A stretch of DNA of 36,618 bases from Lachnoclostridium sp. UBA7097. Lineage in GTDB: Bacteria > Bacillota > Clostridia > Lachnospirales > Lachnospiraceae. Below the pieces are notes generated by a model. It was given only the letters and a program-made list of their open reading frames with translations, did not search any database and was not told the DNA's origin. Below are positions 1 to 7,753 of the stretch, in pieces; positions within the stretch are counted from its first letter, which is position 1; the number at the start of each line of letters is the position of its first letter. The stretch is from the NCBI GenBank assembly GCA_002499945.1, contig DKYP01000011.1, positions 1-36,618 on the forward strand. Direction: 5' to 3'. The position numbers and the translations under genes were made by a program.

Positions 1-543
1 GTAAATGATATGTATGCAAAAGATTTTTCTGTTAAATCCAAAGCAGGGTTACAGCAAAGGCGTTTGCAGGGTTCATATACAGGCGGGCCTTCTCCTTATG
101 GATACAGGGCTGTATGTGAAGGGAAGATAAGAAAACTTGTGCCAGATGAAAATGTGGCAGGAATTATAGGATTTATATTCAGGGAATTTGTAAAAGAGAA
201 AAAATATAAGGCGGTTACAAATTCCTTAAACCAGATGCGTGTTAATCCCCCTGTAATCTACAGGGAAACGAAACAGGTTTTTTGTCCTGCCGGCAGCCAG
301 TATAAAGAGTGGGATAAAAATGCAGTTATACGCATTTTAAAAAGCAGGACATATACTGGGGTTTTAGAACAAGGCAAGACTTCTATTACAATGAGGGATG
401 AAAGGACACGTGTACATAAAGACAAGGCAGACTGGGTAGTAAAGGAAAATACACATAAAGCTTTGGTTAGTAAAGAATTATTTGGGGATGCTGCCTGTAT
501 AATAAAACAAATAAGCAGGAAAAGGAAAGAAAATTGCCAGTAA
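1..543 (+). CDS. Large serine recombinase, 5'-truncated by window; no zinc ribbon
   Basis: The reading frame is open from base 1, so the N-terminal catalytic part lies outside the window. What is visible starts with the end of the resolvase domain (DMYAKDFSVKSKAGLQQRR, the region linking catalysis to DNA binding). It continues through a Recombinase domain (PGPSPYGY-like turn, then the 'WDKNAVIRILKSRTYTGVL' box). The protein stops at KENCQ, just where related proteins, including its neighbour, begin the Cys-rich zinc ribbon and coiled coil. It overlaps the next recombinase by 10 bases, so the two are probably translated together. Either it is a natural short partner of the downstream enzyme or its C-terminus was lost; an intact overlap with a good downstream ribosome site favours the former. 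Function as DNA integration/excision is from family knowledge. Confidence 0.85.
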   Translation, partial: VNDMYAKDFSVKSKAGLQQRRLQGSYTGGPSPYGYRAVCEGKIRKLVPDENVAGIIGFIFREFVKEKKYKAVTNSLNQMRVNPPVIYRETKQVFCPAGSQYKEWDKNAVIRILKSRTYTGVLEQGKTSITMRDERTRVHKDKADWVVKENTHKALVSKELFGDAACIIKQISRKRKENCQ

Positions 544-2048
544 TTGCAATGTATCTAAGGTTATCACAGGAAGATAAGGAATTCCCAGGGGATGAAAGCA
601 ACAGTATTTTTAACCAGAGAATATTTATTAAGGAATATATAAATAAAAATAGTGCTTTCAAAGGTTATGATATAATTGAATTTTGTGATGACGGATATTC
701 AGGGACCAGCATGGACAGACCAGGCATGTCCCGGATGCTTGTACAAGTGGAGAGTAATAATATAGACTGTATTATAGTAAAAGATTTATCACGTTTTTCA
801 AGGGATTATATTGAACTGGGGAATTACATATACCATATTTTGCCGTCTGCAGGGGTGCGCTTTATAGCCATAAATGATAATTATGACAGTAACAGCCATA
901 ATGGAAGCACAGCGGGTATGGATACAGAATTTAAAACACTTCTGTATGACCTGTACAGCAAAGATATTTCGGTTAAAGTCAAAGCTTCCCTTGAAAGTAA
1001 ATGTGCAAAAGGAGAGTATGTTTTTGGACAGGTTCCTTTTGGATACCAGAAAAGCCTGATAAATAAAAATGTAATAGAGATTAATGAAAAAGAAGCAGAA
1101 ATTGTACGTTATATATTTTCACTGGCAGCAGAAGGGAAAAGCAGCGGGCAGATTGCAAAAAAGCTTTATAGTGGAGGCATACCGCCAATACAGGAATTAC
1201 GTAATAAAAAGATGGCAGAAGACGGGAGGATAAAGACATGGAGCGGCAGTGCCATAAGAAGGATTCTTAGTAACCGTTTTTACCTTGGGGAAATGGTATA
1301 TGGCAAAACTGCCAGAAAATACCCTGGCAGCAGAAGTGCTTTAAAAATCCCTGAAAAAGACTGGAAGGTAATAAAAAAACACCATGAAGCACTGGTTCCT
1401 GAAGAAATATTTGCCTTGGCAGCGTATACAAAACCAGTGTACACTACAAAGTGCCAGAGTGAAGGAAATATATTTAAAGGGAAATTGTTTTGTGGCGGGT
1501 GTGGATATTCAATGTCTTATAAGGAAATTAGCAAATATTCAAAATACCGCCATTTCTGGTGCAGGAAACATTCTTTGTTACAAATACCAGAATGTTGCAC
1601 AAATTATAATGCAGATACCCTTGAGGGACTTGTGCTTTTAATGCTAAACAAAGAGATATCATTACGTGCAGATGCAGAAAGGCAGGAAAAGAACCTGCTT
1701 TTATACCGCCAGTTACAAATTAGTATTTTAAAAAAGCAGATGGTTGGTTACAGGCAGGAACAGAAACTATTACAGGCAGAAAAAGATTTGCTTTATGAAA
1801 GTTATGCATCAGGGTATATATCCCGGGAAGAATATAAAGAAAAATCAGGCAGCCTTACAGAAAAAATTTCCCGTTTATCTGTATTGCAAAATAATAAAAA
1901 AGAAGAATTTGTCCATATAGAACAAAACTTAAAACCATACTTTAATCTTGGGAAAATGACACAGGATATTGCAGATATTTTTATTAAGAAAATATATGTT
2001 TTTAAGAATAAAACTATAGAAATTGAATGGACATTCAGGGAACATTAA
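534..2048 (+). CDS. Large serine recombinase, full length
   Basis: A 504-residue site-specific recombinase expected to cut and rejoin DNA at the element's attachment sites. The N-terminal resolvase domain has the catalytic serine in YLRLSQED and the active-site arginines in DLSRFSRDY. A Recombinase domain follows (about residues 165-285, with GQVPFGY and WSGSAIRRILSNRFYLG). A zinc ribbon comes next (LFCGGCGYSM ... FWCRKH ... ECC, about 315-355), and a Lys/Glu-rich coiled coil leads to the C-terminus. The start is TTG at 534, preceded by a purine-rich GGAAAAGGAAAG stretch inside the upstream gene; the ATG at 549 is an alternative that would leave only a few residues before the catalytic motif. 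Length and domain order match an intact large serine integrase. Confidence 0.93.
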   Translation: MPVIAMYLRLSQEDKEFPGDESNSIFNQRIFIKEYINKNSAFKGYDIIEFCDDGYSGTSMDRPGMSRMLVQVESNNIDCIIVKDLSRFSRDYIELGNYIYHILPSAGVRFIAINDNYDSNSHNGSTAGMDTEFKTLLYDLYSKDISVKVKASLESKCAKGEYVFGQVPFGYQKSLINKNVIEINEKEAEIVRYIFSLAAEGKSSGQIAKKLYSGGIPPIQELRNKKMAEDGRIKTWSGSAIRRILSNRFYLGEMVYGKTARKYPGSRSALKIPEKDWKVIKKHHEALVPEEIFALAAYTKPVYTTKCQSEGNIFKGKLFCGGCGYSMSYKEISKYSKYRHFWCRKHSLLQIPECCTNYNADTLEGLVLLMLNKEISLRADAERQEKNLLLYRQLQISILKKQMVGYRQEQKLLQAEKDLLYESYASGYISREEYKEKSGSLTEKISRLSVLQNNKKEEFVHIEQNLKPYFNLGKMTQDIADIFIKKIYVFKNKTIEIEWTFREH

Positions 2049-2141
2049 AGATATCTGCAATTTTGTAGCATTAATATGCCATAAGAGGGCAATGGCAGGC
2101 TTAATATATATAATGTATTTGAAAGACTGCGTGGATATTAA

Positions 2142-2363
2142 TTATTTATCATTACTAATCATTTTGACTTCATGCAGCAGAACTTTATATTTTAAGGTAG
2201 CAGAATTTATTGCATATATATAACTGTCTATAAGGTCAGGGTCATTTACATTCTGCAGTCCTTTGTATGCATCTTCAAAGCTTTTCTGGGCGTCAAGCAA
2301 AGCATTTTTTAAGAAATCCTCTTTTTTAGGGGGGTTTCTTTTCTTTGTCTTTAAAAAATTCAT
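2142..2363 (-). CDS. yaaL: YaaL/DUF2508 family small protein
   Basis: A 73-residue protein of unknown biochemical function. It fits DUF2508: an N-terminal basic stretch, then a helical segment with the family's 'DPDLIDSYIYAINSATLKYKVLL' type signature (here NVNDPDLIDSYIY followed by LKYKVLLHEVK). The start chosen is ATG at 2363, because GGAAGG stands six bases upstream on this strand; the frame is open further upstream but without a comparable site. In Bacillus, yaaL lies next to bofA, and here too a bofA-like gene is adjacent, though on the opposite strand. Family assignment is by motif; the gene name follows the Bacillus neighbour and is tentative. Confidence 0.8.
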   Translation of the reverse strand: MNFLKTKKRNPPKKEDFLKNALLDAQKSFEDAYKGLQNVNDPDLIDSYIYAINSATLKYKVLLHEVKMISNDK

Positions 2364-2437
2364 AGTTGTCCTTCCAAATAAAATAATATGGTTAAAGGGG
2401 TTCTCATATATAATTATAGACAGCGTTGGAAGAAATA

Positions 2438-2469
2438 TGCAGACATGCATGAATTTTTTGCAGACATGC
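2438..2469 (+). repeat. Pair of 11-bp direct repeats TGCAGACATGC, 21 bp apart
   Basis: TGCAGACATGC occurs at 2438-2448 and again, identically, at 2459-2469. The start-to-start distance is 21 bp, two helical turns, so both copies face the same side of the helix. The second copy covers the -35 box of the promoter proposed for the bofA-like gene. This looks like an operator for a dimeric or tandem-binding regulator; no regulator can be named. Confidence 0.5.
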
Positions 2470-2485
2470 TTAATACAAATATAAT
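2457..2485 (+). promoter_or_regulatory. Probable sigma-A promoter for the bofA-like gene
   Basis: TTTGCA at 2457-2462 and a perfect TATAAT at 2480-2485 are separated by 17 bp. Transcription would begin near 2492, about 58 bases before the ATG of the bofA-like gene. The -35 box overlaps the second TGCAGACATGC repeat. Confidence 0.55.
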
Positions 2486-2549
2486 AGACAGTAATGTTGC
2501 CAGCCAAAGGCGGCATGGGGATTAATATGGTGAAAGGTGGCAAAACAGA

Positions 2550-2819
2550 ATGAATGTAATGTACATAATGGTATTTTTATTAATTTTTTTCATACTCTCC
2601 AAAATCTTCAGGTTTAATCCTTATAACCTGCTTGCCAATATGCTTGTAAGATTGCTATCAGGTATTGTTTTTATTAGTATCTGCAATTACCTGATATTTA
2701 TATCAGGTAAAAATTTCCATGTAAATATTAATGAAACCAGCGTGCTTGTTTCGGCATTTCTTGGTATAAGTGGCATATGTTTTTTATATGTTTTCCAGTG
2801 GATTTTAACAATAATGTAA
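2550..2819 (+). CDS. bofA: BofA-like membrane protein (pro-sigma-K processing inhibitor family)
   Basis: An 89-residue, almost wholly hydrophobic protein with three likely membrane segments (about residues 2-17, 28-50 and 66-88). The arrangement 'NMLVRLLSGIVFISICNYLIF' followed by 'INETSVLVSAFLGISGICFL' matches BofA-family proteins: a first helix ending in a conserved Asn, then a short loop with Asn-x-Thr and a Gly-rich last helix. In Bacillus, BofA holds the sigma-K protease complex inactive in the mother-cell membrane during sporulation; in Clostridia its role is less clear. GAAAGGTGG precedes the ATG by nine bases. The yaaL-like neighbour supports the call. Confidence 0.75.
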   Translation: MNVMYIMVFLLIFFILSKIFRFNPYNLLANMLVRLLSGIVFISICNYLIFISGKNFHVNINETSVLVSAFLGISGICFLYVFQWILTIM

Positions 2820-2856
2820 TAAAAAATATGTATAAAATATATAAAAATACTATTGT

Positions 2857-2885
2857 TTGACAAAAGCAGAATATAGTGTTATATT
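2857..2885 (+). promoter_or_regulatory. Near-consensus sigma-A promoter of the tad operon
   Basis: TTGACA at 2857-2862 and TATATT at 2880-2885 are separated by exactly 17 bp. The predicted transcript begins about 2892, just ahead of AGGGAGG (2902-2908) and the first tad gene. No other promoter of this quality was noticed before 12399, and gene gaps downstream are at most a few dozen bases, so the whole tad cluster may be read from here. Confidence 0.75.
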
Positions 2886-2916
2886 GTTTCCACACTTTAG
2901 CAGGGAGGCAATGGCT

Positions 2917-3414
2917 ATGAAAGAGTTTATTATGTTAAATGTATTTATATGTGCAGTAGCAGGCGATTTATGGGATTATAAAATCAGGAATCATGTTATT
3001 ATAGCTGGCTGGGTTACTGCGGTATGCCTTAATACTATTACAAATGGCTTTTATGGAATATTAAATACTATACTTTGCATAATGATTACAATCTTAATTG
3101 GTTTCCCGGTTTTTATGACAGGCGGTATTGGTGCAGGCGATATTAAGCTTATGTCTGTTATAGGCGGAATGTATGGACTTGTTTTTCTTGCTAAGGTGGC
3201 AATGCTGTTTTTAATTATGGCAGGTGCTGTTTCACTTGTGAAGTTAATAAGAAAAAGGGCACTAATATCAAGAACAAAAGCTTTTATTTATTATCTTTTA
3301 CATATCCGTGATTCTGGCAGCAGATATTACTGCATAGGACGTGATGGAAGTGAATTTACAATATGCCTTGCACCTGTAATGGCAACAGCGTATTTTATTA
3401 CATTATTTTTCTAA
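2917..3414 (+). CDS. tadV: Prepilin peptidase, TadV/CpaA type (A24 family)
   Basis: A 165-residue integral membrane aspartyl protease predicted to cut the leader from Flp/TadE-type prepilins at the cytoplasmic side of the membrane. The two catalytic aspartates are visible: the first in AGDLWDYKIRN near the N-terminus, the second in GIGAGDIKLM, the family's GxGD box. There is no N-terminal methylase domain, as is usual for TadV. ATG at 2917 was chosen because AGGGAGG lies eight bases upstream; ATG 2911 is too close to it. A longer TTG start at 2857 is rejected because it coincides with the -35 box. It is first in the tad operon, and a second peptidase of the same family occurs at 10451. Confidence 0.9.
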   Translation: MKEFIMLNVFICAVAGDLWDYKIRNHVIIAGWVTAVCLNTITNGFYGILNTILCIMITILIGFPVFMTGGIGAGDIKLMSVIGGMYGLVFLAKVAMLFLIMAGAVSLVKLIRKRALISRTKAFIYYLLHIRDSGSRYYCIGRDGSEFTICLAPVMATAYFITLFF

Positions 3415-3435
3415 AGGAAGGAGGAATGTTAAAAA

Positions 3436-4377
3436 TTGAAAAGAATGTTGCTTGCTGTTTTAGCAGATGAAATATATTCTAATAAGTTTTCAGATTATAT
3501 CAGCCATCATAAAAATATGCTAATTGACCTGGTAATATTCACCAATATAGACAGTGCAGGGGAATATGTAAAACATGGAAAGATAGATATACTGCTTGTT
3601 AATGATGATATGGCATGTGAAGCTGGTAAATTAGGGAATATTAAAAAAATAGTAGTCTTATCAGACGGGGAATATACAGGGAAGCAGGAATACCCGGTTA
3701 TATTTAAATACCAGCCAGCAGGGCATATATTAAAAGAAATATTTGCACAAGTGGCAGAAGATGACAATATACCAGGGATGTTTCCGGTATATACTTCCAG
3801 GCAGGCGGAATTAATTGCTATATTTTCCCCATATGGCGGTGCAGGGGCAAGCACATATGCAAGAAAGCTTTGTGCAAGCATGGCAGGAAGTAATAGTGTG
3901 CTGTATATTAACCTGGAGATATTTGACAGTTTTGCAGAATTTGAAAACAATGCAGGCGGACGGGAATATATACATGGAATGTCCGAAGCCATATATTATA
4001 TAAAGCAGAAAAAAGATAAACTTGCATTTAAACTTGAATCCGTAATAAAACATCATAAAGATGGCTATAGTTATATACTGCCAGTTGAGGATTACAGGGA
4101 TTTATATAGTATTTCAGCAGATGATATGGAGTATTTTACTGATGTGCTTGCAAGAGGCATGATGTATGACAAGGTTGTTTTTGATACAGGTTATATAAAT
4201 GAGGCATCATTAAAACTCTTTGGGATATGTGATGTATTAATCCTGCCTGAAGCAAAAGGGGATTTACAGGAAAATAAACAACATTCTTTTAAAAGGCTTC
4301 TGGTGCGTAATGGAATGGATAAAATAGTACAAAATATTAGATATGTGGCAATGAAAGAGAGGTGGGTATCCAATTAA
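3436..4377 (+). CDS. tadZ: TadZ/CpaE-like ParA-family protein
   Basis: A 313-residue protein with an N-terminal receiver-like half (about 1-120) and a MinD/ParA-type half. In Tad systems TadZ localises the pilus machine at the pole or membrane. The P-loop at residues 132-140 reads SPYGGAGAST: the glycines are kept but both lysines of KGGxGKS/T are replaced, an atypical Walker A known from TadZ proteins, so nucleotide hydrolysis is doubtful. A later strand (YDKVVFDTG) matches the ParA Walker B-like position. The start is TTG at 3436; AAGGAAGGAGG lies 12 bases upstream, rather far. ATG 3445 is possible. An out-of-frame ATG at 3426 opens a 14-codon reading frame across the start, which may lower translation. 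Confidence 0.85.
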   Translation: MKRMLLAVLADEIYSNKFSDYISHHKNMLIDLVIFTNIDSAGEYVKHGKIDILLVNDDMACEAGKLGNIKKIVVLSDGEYTGKQEYPVIFKYQPAGHILKEIFAQVAEDDNIPGMFPVYTSRQAELIAIFSPYGGAGASTYARKLCASMAGSNSVLYINLEIFDSFAEFENNAGGREYIHGMSEAIYYIKQKKDKLAFKLESVIKHHKDGYSYILPVEDYRDLYSISADDMEYFTDVLARGMMYDKVVFDTGYINEASLKLFGICDVLILPEAKGDLQENKQHSFKRLLVRNGMDKIVQNIRYVAMKERWVSN

Positions 4378-4408
4378 TTTTAACAGACTTGATAAAATAA
4401 AAAAGAAG

Positions 4409-5618
4409 TTGCAGGAACAATTGATAGGCAGCATATCACAGGAAAATTATAATTCTGGTGATGAAATATATGAGGCAATAGAAAGAAGTGTCCTGCAGGA
4501 GGGCAGGGAAGTTTATATTACAGCAGATGAGAAGCAGTATCTTGTAAAAAGTGTATATAATTCAATAAAGGGGCTTGATGTATTACAAGATATTGTAGAT
4601 AACCCTGAAATTACTGAGATTATGGTAAACGGGCCAGGACATATTTTTATTGAAAAAGATGGCAGGATAACCGAATATCCGGGGCACTTTTCAAGTGTAC
4701 AGAAGCTTGAGGATGTAATACAGCAGATTGTTGCAAAAGTGAACAGAATGGTGAATGAAGCTAATCCCATTGTTGATGTAAGGCTTATGGATGGTTCAAG
4801 GGTTAATATAGTATTACCGCCCGTTTCACTAAACGGGCCGGTTGTAACGATAAGAAAGTTCCCAGAAGTTCCTATGACTATGGACAAGCTTATTGCCATA
4901 GGTTCTGTAAGTACAGAGGCTGCCAGTTTTCTAAAAACACTTGTTGTTGCCAGGTACAATATTTTTATAAGTGGTGGCACAGGCAGCGGGAAAACTACAT
5001 TCCTTAATGTACTGTCTAACTATATCCCGTCTGATGAAAGGATAATCACAATTGAAGATTCAGCAGAATTACAGATAAGGGGAATTCCAAACCTTGTAAG
5101 GCTTGAGGTAAGGAATGCCAATGTTGAAGGTAAAAATGCTGTTACAATACGTGATTTGCTTAAGTCAGCGTTGCGCATGCGGCCCCGACCGTATTATTTT
5201 GGGCGAGGTCAGGGATGCTGCTGCATGTGAGCTTTTAAGTGTTATGAATACAGGACATGATGGAAGCCTTAGTACGGGACATGCCAACAGTACACAGGAT
5301 ATGCTTAACAGGCTTGAAACACTTGTGCTTATGGGAATGGATATTCCTTTATTAGCTGTAAGGAACCAGATTGCTTCGGCTATTGATATAGTAGTGCAGC
5401 TTGGAAGGTTAAGGGATAAGTCAAGGAAGGTGCTTGAAATCGCAGAGGTAACAGGTGTAAAAAATGGTGAAATAACAGTACAGCCAATATATAAGTTTGT
5501 TGAAACAGGAACAGATTCACAAGGGAAAATAAAAGGAGAACTGCGTGCTACTGGCAATAAACTTTCCAATGTAGATAAACTGGCACATGCAGGGCTGCTT
5601 GATGGATTTATGTTATAA
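4409..5618 (+). pseudogene. tadA: TadA/CpaF secretion ATPase, frameshifted in the Walker B region
   Basis: This is the motor ATPase (type II/IV secretion superfamily) that should power pilus assembly. The N-terminal part aligns with CpaF ('DNPEITEIMVNGP', then 'VDVRLMDGSRVNIV'). The Walker A is GGTGSGKTT with Lys195. The frame then breaks: after ALRMRP the sequence reads four C bases (5183-5186) where three would give MRPDRIILGEVRD, the Asp and Walker B boxes. The original frame runs to a stop ending at 5230; the restored frame continues to 5618 with a normal 'SVMNTGHDGSLSTGHANS' His box and C-terminus. Removing one C gives a full-length protein of about 402 residues. It may be a sequencing error, a true inactivating mutation or, less likely, a +1 recoding site (CCC-CGA). 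TTG 4409 has a weak ribosome site; an ATT at 4373 after AGAGGTGGG is an alternative start. Confidence 0.88.
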
Positions 5619-5628
5619 AGGAGTGGTT

Positions 5629-6369
5629 TTGAAGGAAACAAAAAGTAAAATTATTAGAAACACTGGGTTTTTAAAGGCATTTGCCACAGGGTTTGCCAAG
5701 GCTTTTATACTTTCATTCCTGTTTTATAAGCTGGTTATTGTATCATTTATTTTAGCTGTAATCTATGGATTTTTTAATATCCATTCCAGCAAAAAGAAAC
5801 GTATAGAGGAATGGCGCTGGCAAATGAATTTAGAATTCAGGGAGGTTATGACGGCTGTTTCATCCGCATTAAATGCGGGATATTCAGTTGAAAATTCTTT
5901 TAAAGAAGCAAGGGATGATTTACTTCTTCTATATGGAAATAATTCTGTAATGGTTAAGGAACTGGATAAGATTAATTCAAAGATTATGCTTAACCAGCCG
6001 CTTGAAATTGTTCTTGCAGAATTTGCACAGTATTGCAATGTTGAGGATATTAATAATTTTGCGGAAGTATTCCAGACTGCAAAACGTACAGGCGGAAACC
6101 TTATTGAAGTTGCAAGGCAGGCGGCAGATAAGATTAGCAGCAAAATAGAAACCAGCCGTGAAATAAAAACAATGATAGCAGGTAAAAGCATGGAAGGAAA
6201 GATTATGGCTGTTATACCTCTGGCAATAATAATATATTTCTGGATAAGCTCACCAGGTTTTCTTGACAGCCTTTATACATGGAGCGGAAGGCCTGTAATG
6301 ACTGTGCTTCTTGTAGTTTATATAGCTGCATACAAATGGAGCGGAAAGATAGGTGATATATCTGTTTAA
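5629..6369 (+). CDS. tadB: TadB-like inner-membrane platform protein (T2SSF domain)
   Basis: A 246-residue membrane protein of the type II secretion F family, expected to form the platform on which the TadA motor acts. An N-terminal hydrophobic region (about 24-50) is followed by the cytoplasmic F domain (about 66-190, with 'EFREVMTAVSSALNAGYSVENSF' and 'FAEVFQTAKRTGGNL' signatures). Two membrane helices at the C-terminus (about 195-215 and 225-242) complete it. TTG at 5629 was chosen as start because AAGGAG stands five bases upstream and directly abuts the tadA stop codon; the frame is open further upstream but only by overlapping tadA. It overlaps tadC by 17 bases. Confidence 0.88.
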   Translation: MKETKSKIIRNTGFLKAFATGFAKAFILSFLFYKLVIVSFILAVIYGFFNIHSSKKKRIEEWRWQMNLEFREVMTAVSSALNAGYSVENSFKEARDDLLLLYGNNSVMVKELDKINSKIMLNQPLEIVLAEFAQYCNVEDINNFAEVFQTAKRTGGNLIEVARQAADKISSKIETSREIKTMIAGKSMEGKIMAVIPLAIIIYFWISSPGFLDSLYTWSGRPVMTVLLVVYIAAYKWSGKIGDISV

Positions 6370-7738
6370 AATAGAAGATAGCAGGCTGGCAAAAAGGTTA
6401 TATTCTGTTGCAGACAGTATATATGGTTTTCTTAAAAATAAACTACATATACAAGTAAAAAATAATAAAATTGAAAACATGAAGAAGCTTTATACCGGGC
6501 TTGACAGTGCCAGTGCAGAGAGGTTTTACTTCTGTAAATTATTTTCAATAATTATTATTGTGGTGTTTATTACAATTCTTTTCATGTTTGTTTTTATTAT
6601 AACATCTGGTGGGAAGGATATCCTTCAGAACGGATATTTTATAGAAAGAAACCAGCCCGGAGGGCAGGAAAAGAAAGAAGAATTTAGTGTTTCTATTGCT
6701 AATGAGCAACAGGAAATGGAACTTTGCATACCTTCAAGGAAGTATACTGATGAGGAGTTTGAAGCTAAATTAAAAGAGGCTATGGATTATGTTAAAAATA
6801 ATTACCTTGGGGAAAATAAATCATCAGAAAGGGTAAGTAAGAGTTTAAACCTTGTTTCTTATATACCAGATAATGCAATAGAAGTATCCTGGGAATGTGA
6901 TGCAAATAATATAGTTGGCAGTGATGGTACACTTGGGCGTTCAGGAATAACAGAACCGGAAGAAGTGCAGATAACAGCAGTATTTTCATATTATGGCAAT
7001 GAAAAAACCATGCCACTTTCATTTACAGTATTTCCTGTAGATAAAAGTGAAAAAGAAATACTCTGGGACAAATGGAATGAAATATTTTCAGAATTATCAG
7101 ATGCAACTGCCAGCAGGGAGTTTTTACAACTGCCGTCAGAAGTTGATGGCAGGAAAGTATCATATAAAGTCCCAGAGGGTAATAATATTGTGCTTGTCCT
7201 TATATCAGGTTTAATTATAACCTCGCTTGTACCAGTGGTTATAGACAGCAGGATAAACGAAAAAATAAAGCAGAGAGAACAGGAGCTCCGTATTGATTAT
7301 CCTGGGTTTGTTGAAAAATTTGTATTGTTAATTGGTGCAGGGCTTAACTGCAAGGGCACATGGATGCGTATGACAGCAGAATATAAAAGAAAGCGCCAGA
7401 AAGGCGGCAGGAAAAGATATCTTTATGAAGAAATGCTTCTGACAGAAAGACAACTTGAAAATGGAATGAATGAGGCAAAAGCATATGAACTTTTTGGAAG
7501 GAGGACAGGGCTTTTAAAGTATATGAAGTTTAGTACATTACTTGTACAGAATTTAAAAAAGGGTTCAGCAGACCTTTTAAAAATACTTGAATATGAAGCT
7601 GTTGATGTATTAAAAGAAAGGCGCGAAAATGCCAAAATACTTGGAGAGCAAGCAGGGACAAAGATGTTAATGCCAATGGTTATTATGATGGCAGAAGTAT
7701 TTGCAATAATAATATATGCTGCTTTCCAGAATATGTAG
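6353..7738 (+). CDS. tadC: TadC-like platform protein with an inserted extracytoplasmic Ig-like domain
   Basis: A 461-residue protein. After TM1 (about 62-84) comes a roughly 190-residue stretch, then TM2 (278-298), a T2SSF domain (about 312-440, starting ELRIDYPGFVEKFVLLIGAGL) and a last helix. Ordinary TadC proteins lack the insert. Within it, residues 165-228 have the pattern of atrophied bacterial Ig domains: 'LVSYIP', 'IEVSWECD', 'SDGTLGR', 'VQITAVFSY', 'LSFTVFPV'. A partial second copy may be present just before TM2 (LPSEVDGRKVSYKV). By topology the insert should lie outside the membrane. GTG at 6353 is the start, with GGAAAG upstream. The gene overlaps tadB, indicating coupled translation with its partner platform subunit. 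Confidence 0.85.
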   Translation: MIYLFKIEDSRLAKRLYSVADSIYGFLKNKLHIQVKNNKIENMKKLYTGLDSASAERFYFCKLFSIIIIVVFITILFMFVFIITSGGKDILQNGYFIERNQPGGQEKKEEFSVSIANEQQEMELCIPSRKYTDEEFEAKLKEAMDYVKNNYLGENKSSERVSKSLNLVSYIPDNAIEVSWECDANNIVGSDGTLGRSGITEPEEVQITAVFSYYGNEKTMPLSFTVFPVDKSEKEILWDKWNEIFSELSDATASREFLQLPSEVDGRKVSYKVPEGNNIVLVLISGLIITSLVPVVIDSRINEKIKQREQELRIDYPGFVEKFVLLIGAGLNCKGTWMRMTAEYKRKRQKGGRKRYLYEEMLLTERQLENGMNEAKAYELFGRRTGLLKYMKFSTLLVQNLKKGSADLLKILEYEAVDVLKERRENAKILGEQAGTKMLMPMVIMMAEVFAIIIYAAFQNM

Positions 7739-7753
7739 AAAGGAGATGTTTAT

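Larger units (their letters stand above)
1..2048 (+). mobile_element. Right-hand end of a mobile element carrying tandem serine recombinases
   Basis: Two large serine recombinase genes lie head to tail at the window edge and are followed directly by chromosomal-type genes (yaaL and bofA homologues). Large serine recombinases usually sit at the end of the integrative element or prophage they move, so this is probably one end of such an element. The rest lies upstream of the window. No attachment core can be identified because only one end is visible; the junction should lie between the recombinase stop at 2048 and the end of yaaL at 2142. The extent given covers only the recombinase genes. Confidence 0.55.

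Noticed and set aside
2364..2543. Upstream extension of the yaaL-like gene
   Set aside because: The extra 60 residues are unlike the family and the region holds promoter elements; GGAAGG marks ATG 2363.
2857..2916. TTG start giving a 185-residue prepilin peptidase
   Set aside because: The TTG is part of a near-consensus -35 box; ATG 2917 has a well-placed ribosome site.
4513..4980. Minus-strand frame opposite tadA
   Set aside because: It mirrors a strongly conserved plus-strand gene and has no supporting signals.
5115..5230. tadA as two separate genes with overlapping ends
   Set aside because: The two parts complete one CpaF protein when one C is removed; the second part has no start of its own before Walker B.
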